Below, one piece after another: positions 45,642 to 55,226 of a stretch of 64,000 nucleotides of DNA. Position numbers and translations under genes: made by a program. A model generated the notes under the pieces. That model had not been told where the DNA came from and ran no database searches. It saw only the letters and a program-made list of their open reading frames with translations. The stretch is from an uncultured Verrucomicrobiae bacterium (GTDB lineage Bacteria; Verrucomicrobiota; Verrucomicrobiia; Limisphaerales; AAA164-E04). The stretch covers positions 1,814,876 to 1,878,875 of the forward strand of contig OX638380.1 of NCBI GenBank assembly GCA_951813855.1. Reading direction: 5' to 3'. Positions within the stretch are counted from its first letter, which is position 1, and every line of letters starts with the position of its first letter.

Positions 45642-45873
45642 AGAGGGGAAAAATCTGATAACCCACTGATGATCAACGAGTTACGCTGGAACGTTTCGAT
45701 TCCGACAGCAGAAGAACCCTCTCGATTCGGGACATATTGTCCTGGTGAGACACCCTCGAACGCAACCATCTGTCCCAAATCGAGAGTTTCCCGGTCACTT
45801 GCGGGCGAAATCATCCGCTTGTTACCTTGGGTCGCCTGATTCGCACGCGAATCAAGCCTCGGACCTCGGAGAA
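45642..45873. other. Intergenic stretch upstream of dnaK
   Basis: About 230 bases between the candidate dnaK promoter and transposase debris. There is no open frame with recognisable content and no RNA gene. An activator site for the promoter would be expected here; I could not identify a palindrome with confidence. Confidence 0.4.
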
Positions 45874-45879
45874 TCACCG

Positions 45880-46236
45880 CGTCCTGCCAGCAGGCAAGGC
45901 ATGCTCCTCAGGCCGCCGCGTGGTTCGAAAGAATAACTCAATCCCGTTTTCCTCCGAAGAGACCACGGCGCCGAGGCCGCGATGCCCCATGGAGTCCGGT
46001 TGGGAGCGAAAGCAACCGGGTTGACCTCCCAATGGCTTTTTCCCGCAACGGCTCCGAAGACGACCGTCGGCAGCCGTCCGTTCTTCCTCTAATCCGTCGC
46101 TGGAAGGCGGCTTGCTGCCGTTGCGGGCGTTCGAACCAACTACCGCCGGTATTCCTTGACCTGCTGTTCCCACTCGGCGATGCGACGCGATAGGTTCTCC
46201 TCAACCTCGCTCTCGCCTGCCGCTTCAGCCGATTCG
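45880..46236 (-). pseudogene. IS66-type transposase fragment
   Basis: On the minus strand one frame reads EVEENLSRRIAEWEQQVKEYRR (coiled coil, quoted in part) and a shifted frame continues NGSKPPSSDGL and GKKPLGGQPG, the IS66 TnpC signatures. There are frame changes and stops, and the zinc-finger and DDE parts are missing. Its sequence is not a copy of the two IS66 elements at 31-35 kb, so it is a separate, older IS66 family member. Confidence 0.7.
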
Positions 46237-46468
46237 AGGGCGTTTCGTTCGGTGGAGTTCGTCCCCGTCTCCAATGCGAAGAATGCCGCTGTATTATGGG
46301 GACTGGGCCGGCGGGATATTTGTCTTTTCGTGCCGGCTTCTTCCGGGCTCCAGTTTGCGCGTGAAAGTCCCTCTCTCGAGCTCGGCGAGACCGTTGCGGT
46401 CTCCCGAAGTCTGGCACGCCTCGAAATCGCAGGAAGTCGATTCCATGCGACTTGCAGAACCCCCAGTC

Positions 46469-46787
46469 TCAATGAACCATGGCGCAAGAATAACTCGAAT
46501 TCAGAAAAGGGGATCTGGGGGGTGCCCAGGCAGTTGCGAAAGCGGCCGATAAACGGTCGGTGCGATTTTCTTGGGGAGCTCCGCCAAGCGTCCCGAGGGC
46601 GTTTTGAAATCCCTCGGTCAAAGCGGAGAAACTTTCCCCTCCCGGCACCACGATAGCAGGCGTAAAGCCCGACCAAGGCAGACGGCAGTGATAGAGCAGA
46701 TGATCGGGTTTTTTCTTGTTCCCGGTAATGCCGAGTCGCTCCATGGCGGTATCAGCTGAAATCCCCAGCCGTCCCGGCACCTAGGTC
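46469..46787 (-). pseudogene. IS21 IstA transposase fragment, central part
   Basis: The minus-strand frame reads PGRLGISADTAMERLGITG, LLYHCRLPWSGFTPAIVV and GGESFSALTEGFQNALGTLG followed by NRTDRLSAAF. These are central segments of IstA (DDE region) of IS21-family elements. It is the continuation of the fragment at 48964-49374, from which it was separated by the 2.2-kb ISAs1-type insertion. The downstream half of IstA and all of istB are absent, and an in-frame TAG lies at the junction, so it was probably already dead. Confidence 0.8.
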
Positions 46788-48963
46788 CAGGGTTTTTTCA
46801 CGCTAATCGCTAGAGGCCCGTGTCACCGATTTCGGGCCATATTCGCTTTTTCCCTTCACCAGAGAGCCGAAACTTTAGCGCCTTCGAAATGGGAAAATAA
46901 AGCTGGCTTTTTCACTCTCTGGTCGTTATGGGTTCCTCAGGGACGCCAAAATCAACCTCAAGCTGGTGACCGTTCGATTGGTGAAGAGCAGTGAGCGAAG
47001 ACGCTGGGATTCGCTGATGGATCAGAACCATCGCTTGGGTTTCAAAGGCTTTGCCGGACGCGGTCTGCGTTATGTTGCCGAGTACCGAGGCCGGTGGTTG
47101 GCGTTAGCCGGCTGGCAAAGCGGAGTGTTCAAGTGTCGCCCGCGAGACAAGTGGCTCGGGTGGAAAAAACGAGAGCAGTTTCGTCGGCTGCATTTGATTG
47201 CCAACAATACCCGATTCCTCCTGCTTACCGAGCGGGGCGAAGTGCACAATCTGGGGAGCTGCGTCATGGCCAAAATGCTGCGCCGTTTGAGTGCCGATTG
47301 GCAACGGACCTGGGGTCATCCGCTGGAATTGGCCGAAACTTTCGTCGATCCCCGACACTTCGCGGGCACGATCTATCGCGCGGGGAATTGGCGGGCGGCA
47401 GGGCAATCGCAAGGCTACGCTCGCAGCAACGGACGCTATACCGCCCGGCACAATATCAAGAAGGAAAGGTACGTTTATCCCTTGCGACCCCAAGCCTGTT
47501 CCCGATTAAGGAAGCGTCAGGACGATCCGTCTTGGGGTCCCCAGGTGCAGCGGGTAGAAACGTCCCCGAAACAGTTGAAATCATTGGTGCAACTGCTCGC
47601 AGAAATGGCTGATTTTCGCCGGGCACAAGGACGCAAACATCGGCTGGAAATGGTCCTCGCTATCTGCATCTTAGCTCGATTGGCCGGCAAGGTCGGCCCC
47701 TTGGCGACTTCGCGTTACGCCCAAAAAATGACGCCAAACCAATTGCAGACTCTCGGGGCGTGGCGCAACGCCAAGGGCCGTTGCGTGGCCCCGTCTCTCG
47801 CGACGATTCACCGGGTCATGACCGAGACGGATCCGGAAGCGTTGCAAACGGTAACTCACCGCTGGGTAACGGCACAATTGACTCGACAACCCTTGGAAGC
47901 CTTGGCTGCCGACGGGAAGCGAATCAACGGAGCTAATCGCAACAGCAAAGACCATTTCGAGACCGTCATCCTCGTGCGCCATCAAGATGCGGTGCCCATC
48001 GCCGTTCGCATTTGCCGAGACCAAGGCGGCGAACAGGCGGCGATGGCGGCTCTCTTGGAGGATGTCGATATCCGGGGAGCCATCATTACGATCGATGCGC
48101 TCCATACTAACCGAGTCATGGCCGATGCCATCGTGTTGGTTAACGGAGCCCATTTTCTCTTCACGGTTAAAGAGAACAACCCCGAACTCTCTCAATTTTT
48201 GACCAGCCTGGATTGGGATCGAGTGGCCCAGGACCGGTTCACCGAAAACCCGGAGAAAGGACATGGCCGCATCGATCAACGGAGCATTCAAACCTATGAA
48301 CCCCTTCCCGGAGCCGTCAAATTACCGCATGTCCTCCAAGTCTTTCGGATCCTTCGACACCGTCATCATTTGAACGGTGGGCTCGAGACCGTGGAATATG
48401 CTTACGGCGTCACTTCGTTGCCTCCGGAAGCTGCCGACGCTCAACGATTGTTGTCACTCAATCGGGGACATTGGACGGTAGAAAACGGCAATCACCGCCG
48501 TCGCGACGGGATTTTCGGCGAAGATGATTGTCTTATGCGAACTCGCCATGGGCCGACGAACAATGCCCTCTTCAACAACCTGGCCTTGGCGATCATTCTC
48601 CAGTCGGGATACTCTAATATGGCCGAAGCTACTGACGATTTTCAGACGAATCGGAACCAAGGGTTGCGAGCCGTCACGAAAACCACCCCGTTTAAACGTC
48701 CGAAAAAACGTCCGAAAAAAAACTGACCCGACCTTCCTGATTACCGACGCTTCCTCCCTGCTGATTCGGTCGGCGAATTGATCGTTCGACCGATACTCGC
48801 ACCGGTTCAGTCTCCTGTCCGGCTGAAACTCGTCTCAATCGGCAATCGCCGCCTAACTCGAAGCATAATTCGGAAAAACAGTTTTTCCGACGAATCGAAA
48901 TACTCCGCTCGACACTTAAAAAAACGATCGTCGATCAAAAATTATTAGCATGAAAAAGTCCTG
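46788..48963 (+). mobile_element. ISAs1-family element with DUF4338-fused transposase, complete
   Basis: Ends: CAGGGTTTTTTCACGCTAAT at 46788 and its imperfect inverse ATTAGCATGAAAAAGTCCTG ending at 48963 (three or four mismatches). A 10-bp direct repeat CACCTAGGTC flanks it (46778-46787 and 48964-48973), the target duplication. It is 2176 bp, larger than plain ISAs1 elements because of the extra N-terminal domain. It is inserted in an IS21 istA remnant. Confidence 0.92.
46966..48726 (+). CDS. DUF4338 (DruA-like) / ISAs1 transposase fusion
   Basis: A 586-residue protein from the GTG at 46966; the frame is open upstream to 46779 and the N-terminus may be longer (LAFSLSGRYGFLRDAK). Residues about 1-170 match the DUF4338 pattern: QNHRLGFKGFAGRGLRYVAE, RDKWLGWKKREQFRRL, LIANNTRFLLL, ETFVDPRHFAGTIYRAGNW. 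Residues about 200-570 are the ISAs1-type DDE transposase: AADGKRINGA, IITIDALHTNRVMAD and NRGHWTVENGNHRRRD supply D, D and E. DUF4338 is the DruA domain of the Druantia defence system, but no druB-E genes are here, so it is read as part of the transposase. Confidence 0.88.
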   Translation: MTVRLVKSSERRRWDSLMDQNHRLGFKGFAGRGLRYVAEYRGRWLALAGWQSGVFKCRPRDKWLGWKKREQFRRLHLIANNTRFLLLTERGEVHNLGSCVMAKMLRRLSADWQRTWGHPLELAETFVDPRHFAGTIYRAGNWRAAGQSQGYARSNGRYTARHNIKKERYVYPLRPQACSRLRKRQDDPSWGPQVQRVETSPKQLKSLVQLLAEMADFRRAQGRKHRLEMVLAICILARLAGKVGPLATSRYAQKMTPNQLQTLGAWRNAKGRCVAPSLATIHRVMTETDPEALQTVTHRWVTAQLTRQPLEALAADGKRINGANRNSKDHFETVILVRHQDAVPIAVRICRDQGGEQAAMAALLEDVDIRGAIITIDALHTNRVMADAIVLVNGAHFLFTVKENNPELSQFLTSLDWDRVAQDRFTENPEKGHGRIDQRSIQTYEPLPGAVKLPHVLQVFRILRHRHHLNGGLETVEYAYGVTSLPPEAADAQRLLSLNRGHWTVENGNHRRRDGIFGEDDCLMRTRHGPTNNALFNNLALAIILQSGYSNMAEATDDFQTNRNQGLRAVTKTTPFKRPKKRPKKN

Positions 48964-49374
48964 CACCTAGGTCTGAGGAAAGATGACGGGGCGATCGGAG
49001 CCGTGTTCCGCTTTCCACTGGCTGATGCGCCGCTCGAGCGTGCGACAGACTCCGTCCTTGAGCTGAGAATGGTGCCGTTGCCGTTCGTGGAAAATAGCTA
49101 CCGGACGCAATTCCGGGGTTTTACGGAGTATCGGGACCACCTCTTCGAGGAAAATCCCGGCTAGCGAGTCCGGACGACGCGAGCCTCTTGAGAGCTTCGA
49201 CGCGAAAGGCGGTCGAGAGCCACGTTGCAGCCGATAGCCCGTCCTGGCGCTGAACCCGGCTTTGGCTGCGGCGGTATCCACCGGCAGGGTTTTGCGACGC
49301 TTCACGAACAACCTGATTTGTTCTTCGGTTATTTGTCGTCCTGGTACTTTGATCGCTTGAGTTGAGGTAAGCAC
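48964..49374 (-). pseudogene. IS21 IstA transposase fragment, N-terminal part
   Basis: About 135 codons reading VPGRQITEEQIRLFVKRR, TAAAKAGFSARTGYRLQ, SRRPDSLAGIFLEEVVP, and LRPVAIFHERQRHH followed by VCRTLERRISQW. These are the N-terminal IstA segments (winged-helix region). The frame stops at TAG in the target duplication of the ISAs1-type element; the rest continues at 46787 and below. Confidence 0.85.
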
Positions 49375-49962
49375 CCAGAAATAGGATCAAGTGGTCGCTG
49401 ACGGGAAAGGAATCCGAAAAAGCCTTGCGGCGGGGGGTAACTTCATCGACCCCGCTCTCGTTCTGACACCTTGTTTGTCGTTTTACTCGACAGCAAAAAC
49501 CAGCCTCGAGAGGCGTATTCTCCTGGGTGGCTCTCTGACAATTCTCGAACGATCCAGACAAATGACGATCAAAAAAACGCCGCCAACGAATCGCCCGAAC
49601 GACGAACTGAGCTATCCTTTCACTGTCCGGCGCGTTGCGATTCGAAAACACCCGCCGGACCGTCTCCCCGTTACCCCCGCCTCGATAGAACTGATAATTC
49701 CGGGTTTGGCTACGACGATCTCAGGCGATCCCATGGCCCTGATTCCCAACCGAAAAAACACATTATTTTCCCGCCCCAAACCGCCCCGCAGCGTCCGCGA
49801 AAATTCTGCCGCGTTACCAGGCATCGATTGCTTCCGTTACCCGACGGCATAGAAAAAACTTGGACCATCGGGAATTAATGGCGACAATCCCGTCCGCGAC
49901 CCATTTTTTCGGAATCGGCGACGATTTCCTCGATTGTTGAGACCTTAATTGTACGGAGAGCT
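49375..49962. other. Intergenic stretch without a supported gene
   Basis: Nearly 590 bases between the IS21 remnant and the beta-hydroxyacid dehydrogenase. Open frames present (49391-49852 plus, 49121-49651 minus) lack motifs and have shadow-like composition. The dehydrogenase start is preceded by a GGAGAG ribosome-binding site at about 49955. It may hold the outer end of the IS21 element, but I could not define an inverted repeat. Confidence 0.5.
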
Positions 49963-50889
49963 ATGGCCAAGAAAATCGGTTTTGTCGGAGTGGGGCGAAT
50001 GGGAGCCAACATGGCCCGTCGCCTCAAGGATAGTTCATACAAAGTCAGCGCCGTTTACGACCTGAATTCCATAGCCGCCGAGTCGTTGGCCAAGGAAATC
50101 GGCGCCGAACCCTGCAACCGGCTGGATGAAGTGACCAAGAAATCCGACGTCGTCATCACAGTCGTCACCGACGACAAGGCGATGGACAAAATCTTCTCCA
50201 AACCGAAGGCCAAACCGACGCCCCGGCACGACAGCCTACTCTACGACGCCAAAGGCAAGGTGTTCATCAACTGCGCTACGATTTCCCCAAAGACCCACGT
50301 AATAGTCGAAGAACGAGCCAAGGAAGCGTTAGCCGGCACGGTAGAAGCCTGCATGGCATCCAGCATTCCGCAAGCTCGAGAGGGCACCCTTTACCTCATG
50401 TGCGGAGGCGAAAAGAAAACCGTCCAGCGGGTAAGACCCATTTTAACCAAACTCAGCAGTTCCCTCCGCTATATCGGGCCAGCCGGTTCCGCCGCCGAAG
50501 TGAAAGCGCTGGTGAATATGGTCATGAACATCAACACGGCCGGACTGGCCGAAGGCTTGGGCTTGGGCGCCGCCCTCGGTCACGACCTCGACATGCTGCG
50601 CGAAGTATTCTCCCAAACCGGCGCCAATTCCCGAGTGCTGGAAACCGACGGCGAAGACATGCAGAAACGCGACCACGAATGCTATTTCTCCGCCGCCCAC
50701 GCCGCCAAGGATTCCGGAATCGCCCTGGCTCTCGGAAAACAGCGAAAACTGAATCTTCCCCTGGCGATGGCGACCAAGGCGCAATACGACGCCATGGTGG
50801 CATTGGGTTTGGGAGAATACGACAAGTCCGGGGTCGCCGAACTGACCTTCAAGGGACGCAAGCCGAAAAAGCCGGCAGGCAAAAAGTAA
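49963..50889 (+). CDS. 3-hydroxyisobutyrate dehydrogenase family NAD(P)-dependent oxidoreductase
   Basis: A 308-residue beta-hydroxyacid dehydrogenase. The Rossmann motif is GFVGVGRMGANMARRL at residues 6-21. The substrate loop carries GTVEACMASSIPQAREGTLYLM (quoted in part) in place of the usual DAPVSGG, and the catalytic lysine is in VKALVNMVMN. Members oxidise 3-hydroxyisobutyrate, tartronate semialdehyde or related acids; the substrate is not clear here because the substrate-loop motif is altered. It is transcribed alone and faces the PVC haem protein gene. Confidence 0.88.
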   Translation: MAKKIGFVGVGRMGANMARRLKDSSYKVSAVYDLNSIAAESLAKEIGAEPCNRLDEVTKKSDVVITVVTDDKAMDKIFSKPKAKPTPRHDSLLYDAKGKVFINCATISPKTHVIVEERAKEALAGTVEACMASSIPQAREGTLYLMCGGEKKTVQRVRPILTKLSSSLRYIGPAGSAAEVKALVNMVMNINTAGLAEGLGLGAALGHDLDMLREVFSQTGANSRVLETDGEDMQKRDHECYFSAAHAAKDSGIALALGKQRKLNLPLAMATKAQYDAMVALGLGEYDKSGVAELTFKGRKPKKPAGKK

Positions 50890-50921
50890 CCCCGGTCTCC
50901 GTACCCCGGTATCTCCGGCGA

Positions 50922-53900
50922 TCAGAACCTCACCCACCGGACGGTCAATCGATTCGCTTTCCGTTGCCGGGTGTCGATTCGCAACAGCAGTTCACGCTCT
51001 CCGGGAGGTATGCGAACGATCGGGCCGGAAGGGACGATTTCCCCGTCGAGCCAGATTTTTAACGGCTGGCCTCCCTTGATCTCAAGGTTTCTGCCTTGAT
51101 CGGCTCGAGGCGCCAATTGCGTGCGCAGCCAAACGAACCGATCGGATTCCACGGCCGCCATGGCTTCGGACAAGTCCAAATGACCGGCCACCCGGCCGTA
51201 AACCACGGACCAATCGTCACCGGCCGGATCAGCGCTCGCTTCCCAGTGGCGGACGAATCCTCGATCTCGGGCGGCGAAGGGCCCCGGAGAGCCGAGTGCC
51301 GCTAAAAACCGGATCAAATCCCGCAATTGGGCCCGAGTGAGTTGCTCGGCCGTAGTCGGCGGCATGATCGAACCGATTTCCGTTCGCGACCGGATACGGT
51401 CCTCGGGAATATCGACGCGTTCCCGAAAACCGAAAGTCTCCAATACCAGTTCGTTTCGCCGGTCCCGTTCGGTTCTTTCGTATCCCTGGATCAATTCGCC
51501 GGAAGTCGTGGCTATTTGAATCAAGGCGTAGCCTTCCTTGACCTGCCGAGTAGGCCAGACCACCTCCTCGATCAGGCGCTCGAGCGGAATACTGGTGCCG
51601 GCGGCGCTCAAGTCGGGACCTAATTCGCCTCCTACGCCGGCAATCTGATGACAAGTGTAACAGTTGGCCGCCGAAGAGCGGAACACCAGTTCGCCGGCCT
51701 CAGGGTCGCCCCAGCGATTGATCTCGTCGGCCAGTTGCCGCACGTACGCTTCGCTATAGGGAATCTCTTCGACGGTCGTGCCGGCCGCTCCACGCAACAC
51801 TCGGGTCAATCCCGGATCCGATCGTCCCCGAGCCACTAATACGTTGAGCAAAACTCGGGCCCGCTCCCGAGATATTCCTGCCGATTCCAACACAGCCGCC
51901 AAAGCCTGGCTCCCCCCGTCCCGGGCGAGAAAGATGTCGAACCAGGCGGCGTCCTCCCGAACCGAATCCCCGGATCCGAACCGTTCGACCGCTACCCGCG
52001 CCGCTTCGGCAACGTCCAGTTTGGCCAGTCCCTCGAGCGCCGCCGCCGCAACTTCCCCGGCATCCGTTCCGGATTCTCGAATCAGAGTCAGCAATCTCTT
52101 CGATAACGACGTTCGATTTTTCGGAGTTGCCAACTCGGGAAGGCAGCGAAGCGCCGCCAGGCGCAACCCGGTCGCCGCCTCAGGATCGCCGGCCACTTCC
52201 AAGATCTCGGAATAATACGCCGCCAAGCGCCATTGGCCGGCCAGCCGCATCGCCGCCGACCGTTCCTGCTCCGTCCCCTGATGCAACAGCGTCGCGAAAT
52301 ACCGATCGACCTCGCCTTGCGGACGTTCGTGTTCCGCCCGGAACAAGGCCTCGAGCACCGGCAACCGGTCCTCGCGTGCCGAACTTTTCGGCGTAGCTAC
52401 CGAACGCAACAACCAGGCGAGCTGTTCGTCGTCGCCAATGGTAGCCAAGGTCTGGCGAGCGATATTCCGGCTTTGCGGATCCATCCTCCCTTCCCGGTCG
52501 CGAGCCAGTTCGGCCACCGCGTCAGCGATATTCCGGGAACGGGCCGTTTTGACGACTCCCAATAATTCCCGGTGACGATCGCCGAAATCGAGCCGCCCGG
52601 CGATCAGGGCGGGCAACCAATGAGGTTCGAGATGCCGAACGGCTTGAGTGAAGGCGTAATCGATCCAGCGGTCGGTGGGCAACGCCAATGCCCGGGCCGC
52701 CACGACTACCGATTCGGCTCCCGGAATGTTGCCGCAAGCCAGCACGGCTTCCAGCCGCACCAAGGGATCGGAGTCCCGTACGGCATCCTCCAACAGTTTC
52801 AACGGTTCTTCCAAACGATCGCTCCAGCGTCCCGCCAATCGAGCGGCATAGGCGCGAATCCGGGGATCGTCCGCTCCTAGGCATTCCCGCAGCAACGACC
52901 GGTTCACCGTTTCCAGCGATTCGAACGTCATCAACGCCTGCAAGCGACTGAATTCCGAATCCGGCGACAGGGATCGCGTCCATGCCTCCAAACCGGCGAC
53001 CGCCGAGTTCCGATCCCGGCGCACCAACTCCCGTTTGGAGCGTTCCCGCAGCCATCGATCCCTCGAACCCAATTGGGGCACCAACCGATCGATCCCAACC
53101 TGGCTTAACCGCGGACTGCGCCGGTGATTCGCCCCTGTAACCGCCACGCGCCAGATGCGGCCGTGCGCTTTGTCCCGATCCGGGTGGCGATAGGAATCGT
53201 CCTGATGGCAAATCACCGAATTAAACCAGTCGCACACGTAAACCGCCCCGTCCGCACCTACCTTCACGTCTACGGGACGAAACCGTTCGTCCGACGAAAC
53301 CAATATCGGATCTTCCCACACTACCTCGTAACCCGCTCCGTCCCGGCGCAAGGAAAACCGCCCCACGGCGTTGGGTTTGTAATCGCCGATCAAAAAATCG
53401 CCTTGCAACGATTCGGGAAACTGAGGGCCGGAAACCACGTCGATGCCGCAATACCCCCCGGGGCGGCCGATCGTCGGCAACCGCAACCGGTGAGACGAAG
53501 GAATCATGGCCGGGGTCAGAAAACTGACGCCTCCGGCACCGTCGATGACCAAGGCTTGCCCCCAGTCGTCAAAGGCTACGCCCCAAGGGTTGCCGGGGCC
53601 CATAAAATCGTCCAGCAAACCGGCCAGTTCCAAACGTTCCGGCCGAAAGCGAAACACTCCCGCCTGAAACAACCGGGAAACGCCCCAAGGCGTCTCGACC
53701 CGCGATTCGATCCCGTCGCCCTGGCACCACCAAAGTTCGCCTCCGGGGCTCCAGACGAACGAGTTGCTGGTTTGATGCGTGTCGCCGTTGCCGAACCCGC
53801 TGAGAACCACCCGCCGTTCGTCGGCCCGGCCGTCACCGTCGGTATCGCGCAACAACAACAATTCCGTGCCTTGCCCCACGTAAAGGCCCTCGGGAGCGAT

Positions 53901-55217
53901 CTCGAGACCGGTCGGAATATTGAGCCCCTCGGCGAAGATCTGGTGCCGGTCCGCCGTTCCGTCGCCGTCGTCGTCTCTCAATACGACCACGTAATCGTTC
54001 GGCGCTTCTCCCGGCTCCGGTTGCGGATAGGCCGTGGAACAGGCGACATAGAGATTGCCGTCGGCGTCCCATCGCATCGCCAAGGGATTCACCAGTTTTT
54101 CGCGTTCGGAAGCGAAGAGATTGACTTCCAGTCCATCCAACGTCCGGAACCGATCCAACGCGTCCTCCAAGCTCGAGGCGGCCCCGCGAATATTCGACCA
54201 CCCGGTCAAGGCGGGTGCGACGGCGATCGCCGCTTCCGGAGCGGCACCGGCCGCCAGTTGAGCGATCCGTTTTTCGGCTCGTTCGATCAAGGCGGGATAC
54301 CGGCTCCATTCCTCTCGAAATGACGGATATCCGCCCGAAGCCTGGCCGAAAACGCGCCGCCCGTCATCGCCGAACAGGCATTTCCAATTCGCCGGGCGCC
54401 AATAGCGATACCAGAGCCGATGTTTTTCGACGACGGCTTCACGCAAAAAAGAGAACGATTCCGGTTCGACAGCGTCGAAACCGGAAGCGTCCAACGAAGC
54501 GGCGCGGGCGAACAGCCGCGTCCATTCCCGCTGCTTTTCGGGAAGGACATGCAACCCGTTGGCGGTCAACCGATTTCCCGTCCGGGCATAAGCCGAAGTG
54601 ATTTCGAAGAGATCGACGAACGGCAAATCCCGTTCCCGGGCCAACTCGGCCGTCGCTTTCACGTAACGGGCCAAATCCCGGTTGCGGTGGTCCGCATCCG
54701 GCAACAACGAGCTCCCGAACGCTTCGAACGCGATCGGCGAAACCAAAACGATGCGTTCGGTTTGCCGGCGCCATTGTTCAATCAGCCGGGCATAAGCCTC
54801 GACGAATTCCGGCAGCCCTTCCGGACCGGCCAGCGATTCCGGTTTCCCGTACTGGGCGATAACGACGGTAGCGCCGACCTCGCGCAACTGCTCCGGCCAG
54901 CGGCCGTATTTCTCTTCCCGCCATCGTTCCTGGATCGTGCTCTGAACCGATACCGTATCCCCTTCCCAGGCCAGATCGCGAAACCGGGGCGTTGCCCCGT
55001 CCTGGGCGAACGTCAGGGTCAACCAGCTTTCGAGATGCCCCGCCCGTTGCGCCCGGATCAGGTTCTCTCCGCCGAGCAGGGCGACGACATCGCCGCTTTG
55101 CAACGAGAACGCCGGCTCCTCGGATTCGGCCGCGAAACCGGTCGACACCAAGGCCATCCACCAACCGGCGATCGCCCGTATCACGTAATATCCCGAACCG
55201 GCGCTTATTCTTCTCAT
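50922..55217 (-). CDS. Large PVC-type secreted protein: SGNH-like, membrane-bound dehydrogenase, HEAT-like and haem-binding domains
   Basis: A 1431-residue exported protein with a signal peptide (cleavage near FAAES, about residue 30). Domains in order: an SGNH-hydrolase-like part (LQSGDVVALLGGENL near 38, later the TANGLHVLPEKQREW catalytic-type block); a beta-propeller-like 'putative membrane-bound dehydrogenase' domain (about 365-690, with DGNLYVACSTAYPQPEPGE and GDFLIGDYKPNAVG); a long alpha-helical repeat part (about 700-1150); and a C-terminal haem-binding domain with CYTCH at 1186-1190 and GPDLSAAG, ending with TSGELIQGY and GSIMPP. The architecture is typical of Planctomycetes and Verrucomicrobia and is thought to serve periplasmic carbohydrate oxidation. 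The gene is 10 bases from the upstream Gfo gene on the same strand. Confidence 0.88.
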   Translation of the reverse strand: MRRISAGSGYYVIRAIAGWWMALVSTGFAAESEEPAFSLQSGDVVALLGGENLIRAQRAGHLESWLTLTFAQDGATPRFRDLAWEGDTVSVQSTIQERWREEKYGRWPEQLREVGATVVIAQYGKPESLAGPEGLPEFVEAYARLIEQWRRQTERIVLVSPIAFEAFGSSLLPDADHRNRDLARYVKATAELARERDLPFVDLFEITSAYARTGNRLTANGLHVLPEKQREWTRLFARAASLDASGFDAVEPESFSFLREAVVEKHRLWYRYWRPANWKCLFGDDGRRVFGQASGGYPSFREEWSRYPALIERAEKRIAQLAAGAAPEAAIAVAPALTGWSNIRGAASSLEDALDRFRTLDGLEVNLFASEREKLVNPLAMRWDADGNLYVACSTAYPQPEPGEAPNDYVVVLRDDDGDGTADRHQIFAEGLNIPTGLEIAPEGLYVGQGTELLLLRDTDGDGRADERRVVLSGFGNGDTHQTSNSFVWSPGGELWWCQGDGIESRVETPWGVSRLFQAGVFRFRPERLELAGLLDDFMGPGNPWGVAFDDWGQALVIDGAGGVSFLTPAMIPSSHRLRLPTIGRPGGYCGIDVVSGPQFPESLQGDFLIGDYKPNAVGRFSLRRDGAGYEVVWEDPILVSSDERFRPVDVKVGADGAVYVCDWFNSVICHQDDSYRHPDRDKAHGRIWRVAVTGANHRRSPRLSQVGIDRLVPQLGSRDRWLRERSKRELVRRDRNSAVAGLEAWTRSLSPDSEFSRLQALMTFESLETVNRSLLRECLGADDPRIRAYAARLAGRWSDRLEEPLKLLEDAVRDSDPLVRLEAVLACGNIPGAESVVVAARALALPTDRWIDYAFTQAVRHLEPHWLPALIAGRLDFGDRHRELLGVVKTARSRNIADAVAELARDREGRMDPQSRNIARQTLATIGDDEQLAWLLRSVATPKSSAREDRLPVLEALFRAEHERPQGEVDRYFATLLHQGTEQERSAAMRLAGQWRLAAYYSEILEVAGDPEAATGLRLAALRCLPELATPKNRTSLSKRLLTLIRESGTDAGEVAAAALEGLAKLDVAEAARVAVERFGSGDSVREDAAWFDIFLARDGGSQALAAVLESAGISRERARVLLNVLVARGRSDPGLTRVLRGAAGTTVEEIPYSEAYVRQLADEINRWGDPEAGELVFRSSAANCYTCHQIAGVGGELGPDLSAAGTSIPLERLIEEVVWPTRQVKEGYALIQIATTSGELIQGYERTERDRRNELVLETFGFRERVDIPEDRIRSRTEIGSIMPPTTAEQLTRAQLRDLIRFLAALGSPGPFAARDRGFVRHWEASADPAGDDWSVVYGRVAGHLDLSEAMAAVESDRFVWLRTQLAPRADQGRNLEIKGGQPLKIWLDGEIVPSGPIVRIPPGERELLLRIDTRQRKANRLTVRWVRF

Positions 55218-55226
55218 GGCTTGAAA

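Noticed and set aside
46966..48726. A Druantia defence system
   Set aside because: Only the DruA-type domain is present, fused to a DDE transposase and bounded by inverted repeats and a target duplication. No druB, druC, druD or druE gene is in the window.
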